Assembly: GCF_001668625.1 (NCBI RefSeq)
Contig: NZ_LZLJ01000091.1
Location: 54,254-118,253 of the forward strand
Source: Mycobacterium sp. 1274756.6
GTDB lineage: Bacteria; Actinomycetota; Actinomycetes; Mycobacteriales; Mycobacteriaceae
Length of the DNA: 64,000 nt
Direction: 5' to 3'
Shown piece after piece: positions 8,895 through 18,813 of this stretch. How positions within the stretch are numbered: the first letter of the stretch is position 1; every line of letters begins with the position of its first letter. Under the pieces are notes generated by a model, which saw nothing but the letters and a program-made list of their open reading frames with translations, was not told the origin of the DNA and did no database searches. The translations under genes were made by a program, and so were the position numbers.

Positions 8895-10131
8895 CGATTG
8901 GGGCCAGCGGCGCGCCAAACCCGTCGCGGTGGGGCCCGCCCGCCACCGGCTGCCACGCTCGCAGCGGATACGGCAGGAACGCGCGCGGCAGCGCCGGCGC
9001 ATCACCGGCACGCTGGTCACCGGGCTGCTGATCGTGGTGGTCGCGGCGACGGTGGTGCTCGGCGCCAAACTGTGGCACGCCGTGACCGGCGACCGCGGGG
9101 ACTTCCGCGGCGACGGCGAACACGACGTGGTGATCCAGATCCACGAGGGCGACACCACCACCGCCGTCGGCCAGACCCTGTTCGACACCGGCGTGGTCGC
9201 CACCGTGCGCGCCTTCGTCGACGCCGCCCACGGCAACACCAAGATCTCCGCCATCCAGCCCGGCTTCTACCGGATGCGCACCGTGATCCCGGCCGCCGCC
9301 GCCGTCGAGCGCCTCACCGACCCGCAGAACCGGGTCGGCCGGCTGGTCATCCCCGAGGGCCGCCAGCTCGACGACACCATCGACATGAAGACCGACGAGG
9401 TCACCCCCGGCATCTTCACGCTCATCTCCCAGGCCAGCTGCGTCGAACTCGACGGCGTCGACCACTGCGTCAAGGTCGAGGACCTGCGCGCCGCCGCGGG
9501 CACCGCCACCCCGGCGATGCTGTCGGTGCCGCAATGGGCGGCGCTGCCGGTCACCCAGATGGGCCGCGACCACCGCCGCATCGAGGGCCTGATCACCCCG
9601 GGCACCTGGAACATCGACCCGTCCGGCTCGGCCACCACGATCCTGTCCCGGCTGATCGGCGCCAGCGCCACCGCCTACACCGCCGCCGGGCTGCCCCGGT
9701 CGGCCGAACCGCTGGAGATGTCGCCCTACGACGTGCTGGCGGTGGCCTCGCTGGTGCAGCGGGAGACCAAACCCGAAGACTTCCCCAAGGTGGCCCGGGT
9801 CATCTACAACCGGCTGCACCAGCACCGCAAGCTGGAATTCGACTCGACGGTGAACTACCGGCTGGACCGCCTCGAGGTGGCCACCACCGACGCCGACCGC
9901 GCCGAAGCCACCCCGTGGAACACCTACATGACCGAGGGGCTACCGGCCACCCCGATCTGCTCACCCGGCGAGGACGCGCTGCGGGCCGCCGAGCACCCCG
10001 CCGACGGGCCCTGGCTGTACTTCGTCACCGTCGACCTGCAGGGCACCACCCTGTTCTCCGCCGACTACGAGCAGCATCTGGCCAACATCGAGACCGCCAA
10101 ACGCAACGGTGTCCTCGACAGTGTCCGCTGA
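8887..10131 (+). CDS. mltG: Endolytic murein transglycosylase MltG (YceG-like)
   Basis: A 414-residue membrane-anchored lytic transglycosylase that cleaves nascent peptidoglycan strands outside the membrane. A basic N-terminus ([13 protein letters not shown]) precedes one transmembrane helix at about 37-58. The extracytoplasmic part includes a LysM-like region and the YceG core, with the family's catalytic Glu in ASLVQRET, then VIYNRL and [11 protein letters not shown] 8887 is preferred over GTG 8878 because the GGAGG at 8874-8878 would overlap the earlier start, while 8887 has 8 nt spacing and gives the usual MPD start. It overlaps ruvX by 8 nt and aroE by 11 nt. Confidence 0.93.
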   Translation: MPDDWGQRRAKPVAVGPARHRLPRSQRIRQERARQRRRITGTLVTGLLIVVVAATVVLGAKLWHAVTGDRGDFRGDGEHDVVIQIHEGDTTTAVGQTLFDTGVVATVRAFVDAAHGNTKISAIQPGFYRMRTVIPAAAAVERLTDPQNRVGRLVIPEGRQLDDTIDMKTDEVTPGIFTLISQASCVELDGVDHCVKVEDLRAAAGTATPAMLSVPQWAALPVTQMGRDHRRIEGLITPGTWNIDPSGSATTILSRLIGASATAYTAAGLPRSAEPLEMSPYDVLAVASLVQRETKPEDFPKVARVIYNRLHQHRKLEFDSTVNYRLDRLEVATTDADRAEATPWNTYMTEGLPATPICSPGEDALRAAEHPADGPWLYFVTVDLQGTTLFSADYEQHLANIETAKRNGVLDSVR

Positions 10132-10936
10132 GCACCGCGCCCGCAAAGCCGCCGTCCTCGGCTCACCCATCGACCACTCCCGCTCACCGCTGCTGCACCT
10201 GGCCGCCTACCGCGCCCTGGGGCTCACCGACTGGACCTACCAGCGCATCGAGTGCGACGCCGCCGCCCTGCCCGCGCTGGTCGCCGGGCTCGGCCCGGAG
10301 TGGGTCGGGCTGTCGGTGACCATGCCGGGCAAGTTCGCCGCCCTGGCCGTCGCCGACGAGCGCACCGACCGCGCCGCGCTGATCGGGTCGGCCAACACCC
10401 TGGTCCGCACCCCGGACGGCTGGCTGGCCGACAACACCGACGTCGACGGGGTGACCGGCGCGCTGGGCGCGGTGGCCGGACCCGCCGTGGTCGTCGGCTC
10501 GGGCGGCACCGCGCCGGCGGCGGTGGTCGCGCTGGCCACGCTCGGCGCCGACGGCATCACCGTGGTGGCCCGCGACCGGCAGAAGGCCGCCCGGCTGGTG
10601 GAGTTGGGCCGGCGCCTCGGGACCGCCACCGACTACCGCGCCCTCGACGACCCGGGACTGCCCGCCGTCGTCGCCGCGGCCGCCGCCCTGGTCAGCACCA
10701 TCCCCGCCGCCGCGGCCGCCGAGCACACCGCCGCGCTGGCCGGCACCCCGGTGCTGCTCGACGCGATCTACCAGCCGTGGCCCACGCCGCTGGCCGCCGC
10801 GGTCAGCGCCGCGGGCGGTCAAGCGATCAACGGCCTGCAGATGCTGCTGCACCAGGCGTTCACACAGGTGGAGCTGTTCACCGGCCGGCCGGCCCCCCGC
10901 GAAGCGATGACTTGCGCGCTGGCCGAGCACGGCTAA
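10121..10936 (+). CDS. aroE: Shikimate dehydrogenase
   Basis: A 271-residue NADP-dependent shikimate dehydrogenase (3-dehydroshikimate to shikimate). Visible features: the substrate-binding GSPIDHSRSP near the N-terminus; SVTMPGK with the catalytic Lys; NTLVR; DNTDVDG with the catalytic Asp; the Rossmann loop GSGGTAPAA; and C-terminal NGLQMLLHQA. GTG 10121 (MSAEHR) is chosen over GTG 10109 from comparison with mycobacterial AroE; both overlap the end of mltG. The next aro genes lie 0.5 kb away, beyond a prepilin peptidase gene, and all run in the same direction. Confidence 0.96.
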   Translation: MSAEHRARKAAVLGSPIDHSRSPLLHLAAYRALGLTDWTYQRIECDAAALPALVAGLGPEWVGLSVTMPGKFAALAVADERTDRAALIGSANTLVRTPDGWLADNTDVDGVTGALGAVAGPAVVVGSGGTAPAAVVALATLGADGITVVARDRQKAARLVELGRRLGTATDYRALDDPGLPAVVAAAAALVSTIPAAAAAEHTAALAGTPVLLDAIYQPWPTPLAAAVSAAGGQAINGLQMLLHQAFTQVELFTGRPAPREAMTCALAEHG

Positions 10937-10946
10937 CCTGCACCCC
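10934..10946 (+). promoter_or_regulatory. -10 box for a leaderless transcript of the prepilin peptidase gene
   Basis: TAACCT at 10934-10939 uses the stop codon TAA of aroE as part of the box and lies 7 nt before GTG 10947. Confidence 0.5.
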
Positions 10947-11378
10947 GTGGCGCTACGGGCGGGGCTGGGCCTGGCCGTGCTGGCCTGGCTGATCACGCTG
11001 AGCTGGCACGATCTGCGCGACCGCCGGCTACCCGACACGTTGACCCTGCCCGGGGCCGGCGCGCTGCTGGCCGGGGCGCTGCTGGCCGGCCGCGGGCTGC
11101 CCGCACTGGCCGGGGCGGCGGGCCTGGCCGGGCTCTACCTGCTGGTGCACCTGGCCAACCCGGCCGGCCTGGGCGGCGGTGACATCAAGCTGGCGCTGGG
11201 GGTCGGGGCGTTGACCGGGACGTTCGGGCCGGCGGTGTGGGCGCTGGCCGCGCTGGGCGCGCCGCTGCTGACCGCGGGCTGGGCGCTGATCGCGCTGCGC
11301 GGCGGGGCCCGCGGCGTTCCGCACGCACCGGCGATGGCGCTGACCGGTGTCGCGGCCGTCACCCTGGCCCTGCTGTGA
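10947..11378 (+). CDS. Stand-alone A24-type prepilin peptidase
   Basis: A 143-residue integral membrane protein with about four or five hydrophobic segments and the two aspartates of A24 aspartyl prepilin peptidases: one in the first cytosolic loop (SWHDLRDRRLP, about 22-32), one in the GGGDIKLA motif (about 72-79). It is the minimal TadV/CpaA-like form and lacks the N-methyltransferase and Cys-rich domain of PilD. Mycobacteria have the same gene at this spot (Rv2551c). No pilin or secretion gene is nearby, so its substrate (perhaps Flp pilins elsewhere) is unknown. It appears to have its own promoter. Confidence 0.88.
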   Translation: MALRAGLGLAVLAWLITLSWHDLRDRRLPDTLTLPGAGALLAGALLAGRGLPALAGAAGLAGLYLLVHLANPAGLGGGDIKLALGVGALTGTFGPAVWALAALGAPLLTAGWALIALRGGARGVPHAPAMALTGVAAVTLALL

Positions 11379-11426
11379 GCGTCCGCGGTTTTCCCCGCGC
11401 GCGGCGCGCATGGGAAGATGGGACGC

Positions 11427-12629
11427 GTGTTGCGATGGACTACCGCCGGTGAATCCCACGGCCGCGCCCTGATCGCCGTGGTCGAGGGCATGGTCGCCGG
11501 CGTCGCGGTCACCGCCGACGACATCGCCGCCCAGCTGGCCCGCCGCCGGCTCGGCTACGGGCGCGGCGCCCGGATGAAGTTCGAGCAGGACCAGGTCAGC
11601 GTGCTCGCCGGGGTCCGGCACGGCCACACCCTGGGCGGGCCGGTCGCGATGGAGATCGGCAACACCGAATGGCCCAAATGGCAGGCCGTGATGTCCCCGG
11701 ACCCGGTCGACCCGGCCCAGCTGGAGGTCGCCCGCAACGCCCCGCTGACCCGGCCGCGGCCCGGCCACGCCGACTACGCCGGCATGCTCAAGTACGGCTT
11801 CGACGACGCCCGGCCGGTGCTCGAGCGGGCCAGCGCCCGCGAGACCGCCGCCCGCGTCGCCGCCGGCACGATCGCGCGGGCCTTCCTGCGCCAGGCGCTC
11901 GGGGTGGAGGTGCTCTCCCACGTGATCGCGATCGGCGCGTCGGAGCCCTACGCCGGCCCGCCGCCGCAGGCCGACGACCTGGCGGCCATCGACGCCAGCC
12001 CGGTCCGGGCCTTCGACAAGGCGGCCGAGGAGGCCATGATCGCCGAGATCGAGGCCGCCAAGGCCGACGGCGACACCCTCGGCGGGGTGGTCGAGGTGGT
12101 CGCCACCGGGCTGCCGGTCGGCCTCGGCTCGTTCACCAGCGGCGACAACCGGCTGGACAGCCAGCTCGCCGGCGCGGTGATGGGCATCCAGGCGATCAAG
12201 GGCGTGGAGATCGGCGACGGCTTCACCACCGCCCGCCGGCGCGGCAGCGCCGCCCACGACGAGATGCACCCCGGCCCCGACGGGGTGCTGCGCTCCACCA
12301 ACCGGGCCGGTGGCCTGGAGGGCGGCATGAGCAACGGCCAGCCGGTGCGGGTGCGCGCCGCGATGAAACCGATCTCCACCGTGCCGCGGGCCCTGGCCAC
12401 CGTCGACATGGCCACCGGCGACGAGGCCGTCGCCATCCACCAGCGCTCCGACGTGTGCGCGGTGCCGGCCGCCGGGGTGGTCGCCGAGACGATGGTGGCG
12501 CTGGTCCTGGCGCGGGCGGCGCTGGAGAAGTTCGGCGGGGACTCGCTGACCGAGACCCGCCGCAACATCGACGCCTACCGGCGTGCCGTCGCCGAGCAGG
12601 AGCCGTCCGCGCACCGGGCGTCGGGGTAG
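11427..12629 (+). CDS. aroC: Chorismate synthase
   Basis: A 400-residue FMN-dependent chorismate synthase (5-enolpyruvylshikimate-3-phosphate to chorismate). Signatures: AGESHGRAL at the N-terminus; [26 protein letters not shown]; the [14 protein letters not shown] helix; the [14 protein letters not shown] loop; and [12 protein letters not shown] use GTG 11427 ([12 protein letters not shown]), which equals the known mycobacterial start; ATG 11418 would add three residues. Length is normal. It begins the tight aroC-aroK-aroB-aroQ run. The mycobacterial literature also calls it aroF. Confidence 0.97.
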   Translation: MLRWTTAGESHGRALIAVVEGMVAGVAVTADDIAAQLARRRLGYGRGARMKFEQDQVSVLAGVRHGHTLGGPVAMEIGNTEWPKWQAVMSPDPVDPAQLEVARNAPLTRPRPGHADYAGMLKYGFDDARPVLERASARETAARVAAGTIARAFLRQALGVEVLSHVIAIGASEPYAGPPPQADDLAAIDASPVRAFDKAAEEAMIAEIEAAKADGDTLGGVVEVVATGLPVGLGSFTSGDNRLDSQLAGAVMGIQAIKGVEIGDGFTTARRRGSAAHDEMHPGPDGVLRSTNRAGGLEGGMSNGQPVRVRAAMKPISTVPRALATVDMATGDEAVAIHQRSDVCAVPAAGVVAETMVALVLARAALEKFGGDSLTETRRNIDAYRRAVAEQEPSAHRASG

Positions 12630-12635
12630 CCGGCC

Positions 12636-14733
<2,098 letters not shown>

Positions 14734-15582
14734 CTAGGACCGCTCGTCGCGGTCGATCTCGGTGGTCTGCTCCTCCGCGGCGGGGGAGGGCGCCGGGAGT
14801 TCGGTGGTCGGCTCCGCCGACCCGTCGGCGTCGAGGCGGGTCGTCTGCTCGGTGTCGACCGGCTGGGTCTCCTCCATCGTGTAGGCGGTCGGGGCCGGCA
14901 CCGTCGGCTCGGCCGCGGACTTCGTGCGCCGCTGCCACCAGCGTTTCTTGGGCTCGGTCTTCTCGAAGTCCGGCAGCGTCGCGATCGCGGTGGTCGGCTC
15001 CTCGCCGAGCTCCGCGGTCTCCCCGAGGTCGGCGGTCTCCTCCCCGGCCTGCGACCAGGAGGGCTCCGGCTCGCCGCCCCCGACCGCGGCGAACACGTCG
15101 GTGTCGGCGCGATCGTCGTCCTCGCCCGGGCGCGACCGCCGCAGCTCGGGGTGCTTCTCGTACTCGCGGTCCACCTGCCAGCGCCCCAGCGAGACCGCGG
15201 CCACCGCGGGCACCCAGGTCAGCAGGGCGGTGAACGAGGCGAACGTGGTCAGCTCGTTGATCAGCGACCCGGTGTAGATGCCCTTGTCGACCAGGGCGAA
15301 CAGCCAGGCCAGGGCGCCGCCGAGCACCCCGGCCACCAGCCCGGCCAACAGCCAGGTCATCGCCAGGTCGGCGCGGCGATCCGGGTCGGCGGTGGCCTTG
15401 GCGTCCTCGCGGCCGTCGAAGTAGGCCCACACGGCGACCCCGGCGACGAACACGGCCAGCAGCAGCACACTGATCAGGGTCGCGTGCATCTCGAAGGTGT
15501 TGATCAGCACGCCCTGGATCAGCCGGATCACGAGCATTCCCGCCGCGAACACCAGCCCGCGCAGCAGCCAGTTGTTGGTCAT
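14734..15582 (-). CDS. Four-TM membrane protein with an acidic Thr/Glu-rich tail (B-4DMT type)
   Basis: A 282-residue membrane protein. Four hydrophobic segments lie in the first 150 residues, beginning NNWLLRGLVFAAGMLVIRLIQG, with an FDGREDA loop between the second and third. The last 130 residues are hydrophilic and rich in Thr, Glu and Pro with a basic KKRWWQRR patch, so the tail is probably cytosolic and disordered. It matches mycobacterial Rv2536 in position and layout, annotated as a B-4DMT family transporter; function is unproven. ATG 15582 has a -10 box 8 nt upstream and shares a 33-bp divergent region with pepQ. Confidence 0.78.
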   Translation of the reverse strand: MTNNWLLRGLVFAAGMLVIRLIQGVLINTFEMHATLISVLLLAVFVAGVAVWAYFDGREDAKATADPDRRADLAMTWLLAGLVAGVLGGALAWLFALVDKGIYTGSLINELTTFASFTALLTWVPAVAAVSLGRWQVDREYEKHPELRRSRPGEDDDRADTDVFAAVGGGEPEPSWSQAGEETADLGETAELGEEPTTAIATLPDFEKTEPKKRWWQRRTKSAAEPTVPAPTAYTMEETQPVDTEQTTRLDADGSAEPTTELPAPSPAAEEQTTEIDRDERS

Positions 15583-15596
15583 GAGGCCACAGCGTA
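15583..15596 (-). promoter_or_regulatory. -10 box for a leaderless transcript of the four-TM protein
   Basis: Minus-strand TACGCT (15596-15591) lies 8 nt before ATG 15582. It faces the pepQ box at 15602-15607, with only 5 bp between the two. Confidence 0.55.
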
Positions 15597-15601
15597 ACGA
15601 G

Positions 15602-15615
15602 TACGGTTCGCAGGC
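15602..15615 (+). promoter_or_regulatory. -10 box for a leaderless transcript of pepQ
   Basis: TACGGT at 15602-15607 lies 8 nt before GTG 15616. It is arranged back to back with the promoter of the divergent gene, so the two -35 regions would overlap the opposite coding sequences. Confidence 0.55.
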
Positions 15616-16707
15616 GTGACACATTCCCACCGTCGAGCCGCCCTGCGTGACCGGATCGGCGCCGCCGACATCGCGGCGCTGCTGGTCACCGACCTGATCA
15701 ACGTGCGCTACCTGTGCGGGTTCACCGGATCCAACGCCGCGCTGCTGCTCTTCGCCGACGAGCGGCCCGCGGTGCTGGCCACCGACGGCCGCTACCGCAC
15801 CCAGGCCGCGGCGCAGGCACCGGATGTCGAGCTGGCCATCGAACGCGCGGTCGGCCGGCACCTGGCCGGGCGCGCCGCCGATGCCGGGGTGGGCCGGCTG
15901 GGCTTCGAAAGCCACGTCGTCACCGTCGACGGGCTCGACGCGCTGCGCGCCGGGCTGGGGGAGGACGCGGAGCTGGTCCGGGTGCCCCGCCTGGTGGAGC
16001 CGCTGCGCGAGGTCAAGGACCCCGACGAGGTGGCGCTGCTGCGCCGGGCCTGCGCGGCGGCCGACGCGGCGCTGCGCGACCTGGTCGAGGGCGGCGGTCT
16101 GCGCGCCGGCCGCACCGAACGCCAGGTCGCCCGCGAGCTGGAGGCGCTGATGGTCGACCACGGCGCCGACGGTCCGTCGTTCGAGACGATCGTGGCCGCC
16201 GGCGCCAACTCGGCGATCCCGCACCACCGGCCCACCGGCGCGGTGCTGGCCGCCGGGGACTTCGTCAAGATCGACTTCGGGGCGCTGGTGGCCGGCTACC
16301 ACTCCGACATGACCCGAACGTTCGTGCTGGCGCCGGTCGCCGACTGGCAGCGCGACCTCTACGAGCTGGTCGCCACCGCCCAACGGGCCGGCCGCGCCGC
16401 GCTGGCCGCCGGGGTCGCGCTGGCCGACGTCGACGCCGCGGCCCGCGCCGTCATCGCCGACGCGGGCCACGGGGAGCGGTTCCCGCACGGGCTGGGCCAC
16501 GGGGTGGGGCTGCAGATCCACGAAGCGCCCGGGATCAACGGCAGCGCCGCCGGTACACTGCTTGCTGGCTCCGCGGTAACGGTGGAGCCCGGCGTCTATC
16601 TGCCCGACCGCGGCGGTGTCCGCATCGAGGACACGCTGATCGTGGGGGAATCCGGGCAGACCCCGGAAGTGCTGACCCGGTTCCCGAAGGAACTGGCCGT
16701 CGTTTAG
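15616..16707 (+). CDS. pepQ: M24B Xaa-Pro aminopeptidase/dipeptidase
   Basis: A 363-residue cytosolic metallopeptidase of family M24B that cleaves X-Pro bonds. The N-terminal creatinase-like domain (to about 120) includes DLINVRYLCGFTGSNA. The pita-bread catalytic domain has the five metal ligands in order: the two Asp in IDFGALVAGYHSDMTR, the His in HGLGHGVGLQIHE, a Glu in TVEPGVYL, and a Glu in GVRIEDT. It is followed 15 nt later by efp. Co-occurrence of a proline peptidase with EF-P is conserved in many bacteria. Confidence 0.95.
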   Translation: MTHSHRRAALRDRIGAADIAALLVTDLINVRYLCGFTGSNAALLLFADERPAVLATDGRYRTQAAAQAPDVELAIERAVGRHLAGRAADAGVGRLGFESHVVTVDGLDALRAGLGEDAELVRVPRLVEPLREVKDPDEVALLRRACAAADAALRDLVEGGGLRAGRTERQVARELEALMVDHGADGPSFETIVAAGANSAIPHHRPTGAVLAAGDFVKIDFGALVAGYHSDMTRTFVLAPVADWQRDLYELVATAQRAGRAALAAGVALADVDAAARAVIADAGHGERFPHGLGHGVGLQIHEAPGINGSAAGTLLAGSAVTVEPGVYLPDRGGVRIEDTLIVGESGQTPEVLTRFPKELAVV

Positions 16708-16722
16708 GAGACAGAGAAGACC

Positions 16723-17286
16723 GTGGCATCGACCGCCGACTTCAAGAACGGACTGGTGTTGGTCATCGACGGCCAACTGTGGCAGATCGTCGAGTTCCAG
16801 CACGTCAAACCCGGCAAGGGGCCGGCGTTCGTGCGCACCAAGCTCAAGAACGTGGTCTCCGGCAAGACCGTGGACAAGACCTACAACGCCGGTGTGAAGG
16901 TGGAGACCGCCACCGTCGACCGCCGCGACGCCACCTACCTGTACCGCGACGGCGCCGACTTCGTGTTCATGGACAGCGCCGACTACGAGCAGCACCCGCT
17001 GCCGGCCGGCATGGTCGGCACCGCCGCGGATTTCCTGCTGGAGAGCATGCCGGTGCAGATCGCCTTCCACGACGGCGTCCCGCTGTACCTGGAACTGCCG
17101 GTCAGCGTCGAGTTGGAGATCACCCACACCGACCCGGGCCTGCAGGGCGACCGGTCCAACGCGGGCACCAAACCGGCCACCGTGGAGACCGGCGCGCAGA
17201 TCAACGTGCCGCTGTTCCTCAACACCGGCGACAAGATCAAGGTCGACACCCGGGACGGCAGCTACCTGGGCCGGGTCAGCGGGTGA
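16723..17286 (+). CDS. efp: Translation elongation factor P
   Basis: A 187-residue three-domain beta-barrel factor that relieves ribosome stalling at polyproline. The tip loop is KPGKGPAF (about 29-36). Its first residues lack the modified Lys or Arg context of E. coli EF-P, as in other actinobacteria. KL-domain strands [20 protein letters not shown] and the C-terminal signature [24 protein letters not shown] are intact. A GGAGACAGAG region before the GTG start serves as the ribosome site. Confidence 0.97.
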   Translation: MASTADFKNGLVLVIDGQLWQIVEFQHVKPGKGPAFVRTKLKNVVSGKTVDKTYNAGVKVETATVDRRDATYLYRDGADFVFMDSADYEQHPLPAGMVGTAADFLLESMPVQIAFHDGVPLYLELPVSVELEITHTDPGLQGDRSNAGTKPATVETGAQINVPLFLNTGDKIKVDTRDGSYLGRVSG

Positions 17287-17295
17287 TCCCGCCCG

Positions 17296-17811
17296 ATGCC
17301 TGACGGCAAACCGGTGCGGGGCCGCCATCAGGCCCGTAAACGCGCCGTGGACCTGCTCTTCGAGGCCGAGGCGCGCGGGGTGAGCCCCGCCGCCGCCGCC
17401 GACGCCCGCAGCGAACTGGCCGCCGCGAACCCCGACGTGAGCCCGCCGCACCCCTACACGGTGACGGTGGCGCACGGGGTCACCGAGCACGGCGCGCACA
17501 TCGACGACCTGATCAGCTCGCACCTGCAGGGCTGGCTGCTGGAACGACTGCCCGCGGTGGACCGCGCCATCCTGCGGGTGGCGGTGTGGGAACTGCTGCA
17601 CGCCGACGACGTACCCGAGCCGGTGGCCGTCGACGAGGCCGTCGAGCTGGCCAAGAAACTGTCCACCGACGACTCGCCGGGCTTCGTCAACGGGGTGCTC
17701 GGCCAGGTGATGCTGGTGACCCCGCAGATCCGCGCCGCCGCCGAGGCGGTACGCCGGACCGACCCGGCAGGCGGGCCGGACACCGCCGCGCCCCCGAACC
17801 CGGCGCCCTAG
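17296..17811 (+). CDS. nusB: Transcription antitermination factor NusB
   Basis: A 171-residue all-helical NusB. It binds boxA RNA with NusE/S10 during rRNA transcription. Signatures: [19 protein letters not shown] at the N-terminus, [37 protein letters not shown] in the core, and [12 protein letters not shown] at the end. The 25-residue Pro/Ala-rich tail is a mycobacterial extension. Efp ends 9 nt upstream and the hydrolase gene starts 2 nt downstream, so all three are probably on the pepQ transcript. Confidence 0.96.
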   Translation: MPDGKPVRGRHQARKRAVDLLFEAEARGVSPAAAADARSELAAANPDVSPPHPYTVTVAHGVTEHGAHIDDLISSHLQGWLLERLPAVDRAILRVAVWELLHADDVPEPVAVDEAVELAKKLSTDDSPGFVNGVLGQVMLVTPQIRAAAEAVRRTDPAGGPDTAAPPNPAP

Positions 17812-17813
17812 CC

Positions 17814-18698
17814 GTGATCGCCGCCGGCCCCGCGGGCGAGGTGCCGCTGGTGCGCACCGCCCTGGGCCCGGTGCAGGTGGCGATCCACGGCGACCCGCGC
17901 GCCGAGCCGGTGCTGTTCTTCCCCGGCGGGCACAGCACCGCACTCACCCCCGCCTGCCGCGATCTGTATGTCGACCTGGGCTACCGGGTGATCAGCTTCT
18001 CCCGCCCGGGCTACGGACGCACCGCCGTCGGCGCGCTGACCGCCGCCCGGTTCGTTCCCGCGGTCACCGAAACCTGGGCGGCCCTGGGGCTGCCCGACCC
18101 GGTGGCCGCGGTGGGGCTGAGCTTCGGCGGGCTGCAGGCCGTTCACCTCGCCACCGCCGCGCCCCGGCTGGCGCCGCGGCTGATCCTGCACAGTGCCGCG
18201 CCGTCGACCCTGGGCTTCCCCGACACCGCGGCGGAGCGGCTGGCCGCGCCGGTGGCGTTCGGGCCCCGCACCCAACGGTTGACCTGGGCGGCGGTGCGCC
18301 GGCTGGTCTCCACCGACCGGGGCCTGCGGATGATGATGCGCCCACTGTCGACGCTGCCGGTCCGCCGCTGGTGGGCCGGTTGGTCGGCAGCCGACCGGGC
18401 CGCCGCGCGCGCCGTGTTCGCCCACATGGCGTCGGGTTCGGGTTTCCTGCTCGACGTGGCGCAGGGAACACCGGCCGGGGCGGCCGAGCGCGAACGGCTG
18501 CTGCGGTCGGTGGGCTGCCCGACGCTGGTGACCGCCTCGCGGTATGACGGCGGCGTCGCGCTGCGGCACGCCGAGGACTTCCGGCGCACCATCGCGCACG
18601 CCCGGCTGGTGTCCACCGACGCGGTCAGCCACTTCTTCTGGCTGGGCGATTCGCGCGGCACCGTGGCGGCCGCGGTCGCCGACTTCCTCACCGGGTAG
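17814..18698 (+). CDS. Alpha/beta-fold hydrolase
   Basis: A 294-residue alpha/beta hydrolase of unknown substrate. The oxyanion region is PGGHST, the nucleophile elbow is GLSFGG (about residues 102-107), the acid is probably Asp in TASRYDGG, and the catalytic His is in AVSHFFWLG. There is no signal peptide, so it is cytosolic. GTG 17814 starts 2 nt after the nusB stop. In M. tuberculosis this position holds an unrelated small gene (Rv2532c), so this looks like a lineage-specific addition to the operon, though its base composition is like its neighbours'. Confidence 0.82.
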   Translation: MIAAGPAGEVPLVRTALGPVQVAIHGDPRAEPVLFFPGGHSTALTPACRDLYVDLGYRVISFSRPGYGRTAVGALTAARFVPAVTETWAALGLPDPVAAVGLSFGGLQAVHLATAAPRLAPRLILHSAAPSTLGFPDTAAERLAAPVAFGPRTQRLTWAAVRRLVSTDRGLRMMMRPLSTLPVRRWWAGWSAADRAAARAVFAHMASGSGFLLDVAQGTPAGAAERERLLRSVGCPTLVTASRYDGGVALRHAEDFRRTIAHARLVSTDAVSHFFWLGDSRGTVAAAVADFLTG

Positions 18699-18764
18699 CG
18701 GGCGCGGTCACCCGCGCGGTGCGCGAGGAACGCCCAAACCCGCCCATCCGGTGCCAGGACACGG

Positions 18765-18777
18765 GACAATGTCGGCC
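18765..18777 (+). promoter_or_regulatory. Candidate -10 box upstream of the decarboxylase leader ORF
   Basis: GACAAT at 18765-18770 lies 7 nt before GTG 18778. It is a weaker match than the TANNNT boxes elsewhere but has the same spacing. Confidence 0.35.
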
Positions 18778-18813
18778 GTGACCTCCAATTTCGACCCGCG
18801 GGTGCGGGCATGA
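18778..18813 (+). CDS. Possible 11-residue leader peptide overlapping the decarboxylase start
   Basis: An open frame of 12 codons (GTG to TGA) encodes MTSNFDPRVRA. Its stop overlaps the decarboxylase ATG at 18810 as ATGA, in a different frame. Six of the last seven codons are for Asp, Pro, Arg, Val, Arg and Ala. If the GACAAT box upstream is real, this ORF would be translated leaderless and could couple translation to the large gene, which itself has no obvious ribosome site. This is a proposal from layout only. Confidence 0.3.
   Translation: MTSNFDPRVRA

Noticed and set aside
4482..9254. A 1590-residue open frame on the minus strand covering alaS, ruvX and part of mltG
   Set aside because: Only its last 207 codons look like protein; the rest is Gly/His/Arg/Gln-rich antisense of alaS and ruvX, an effect of very high GC at third positions.
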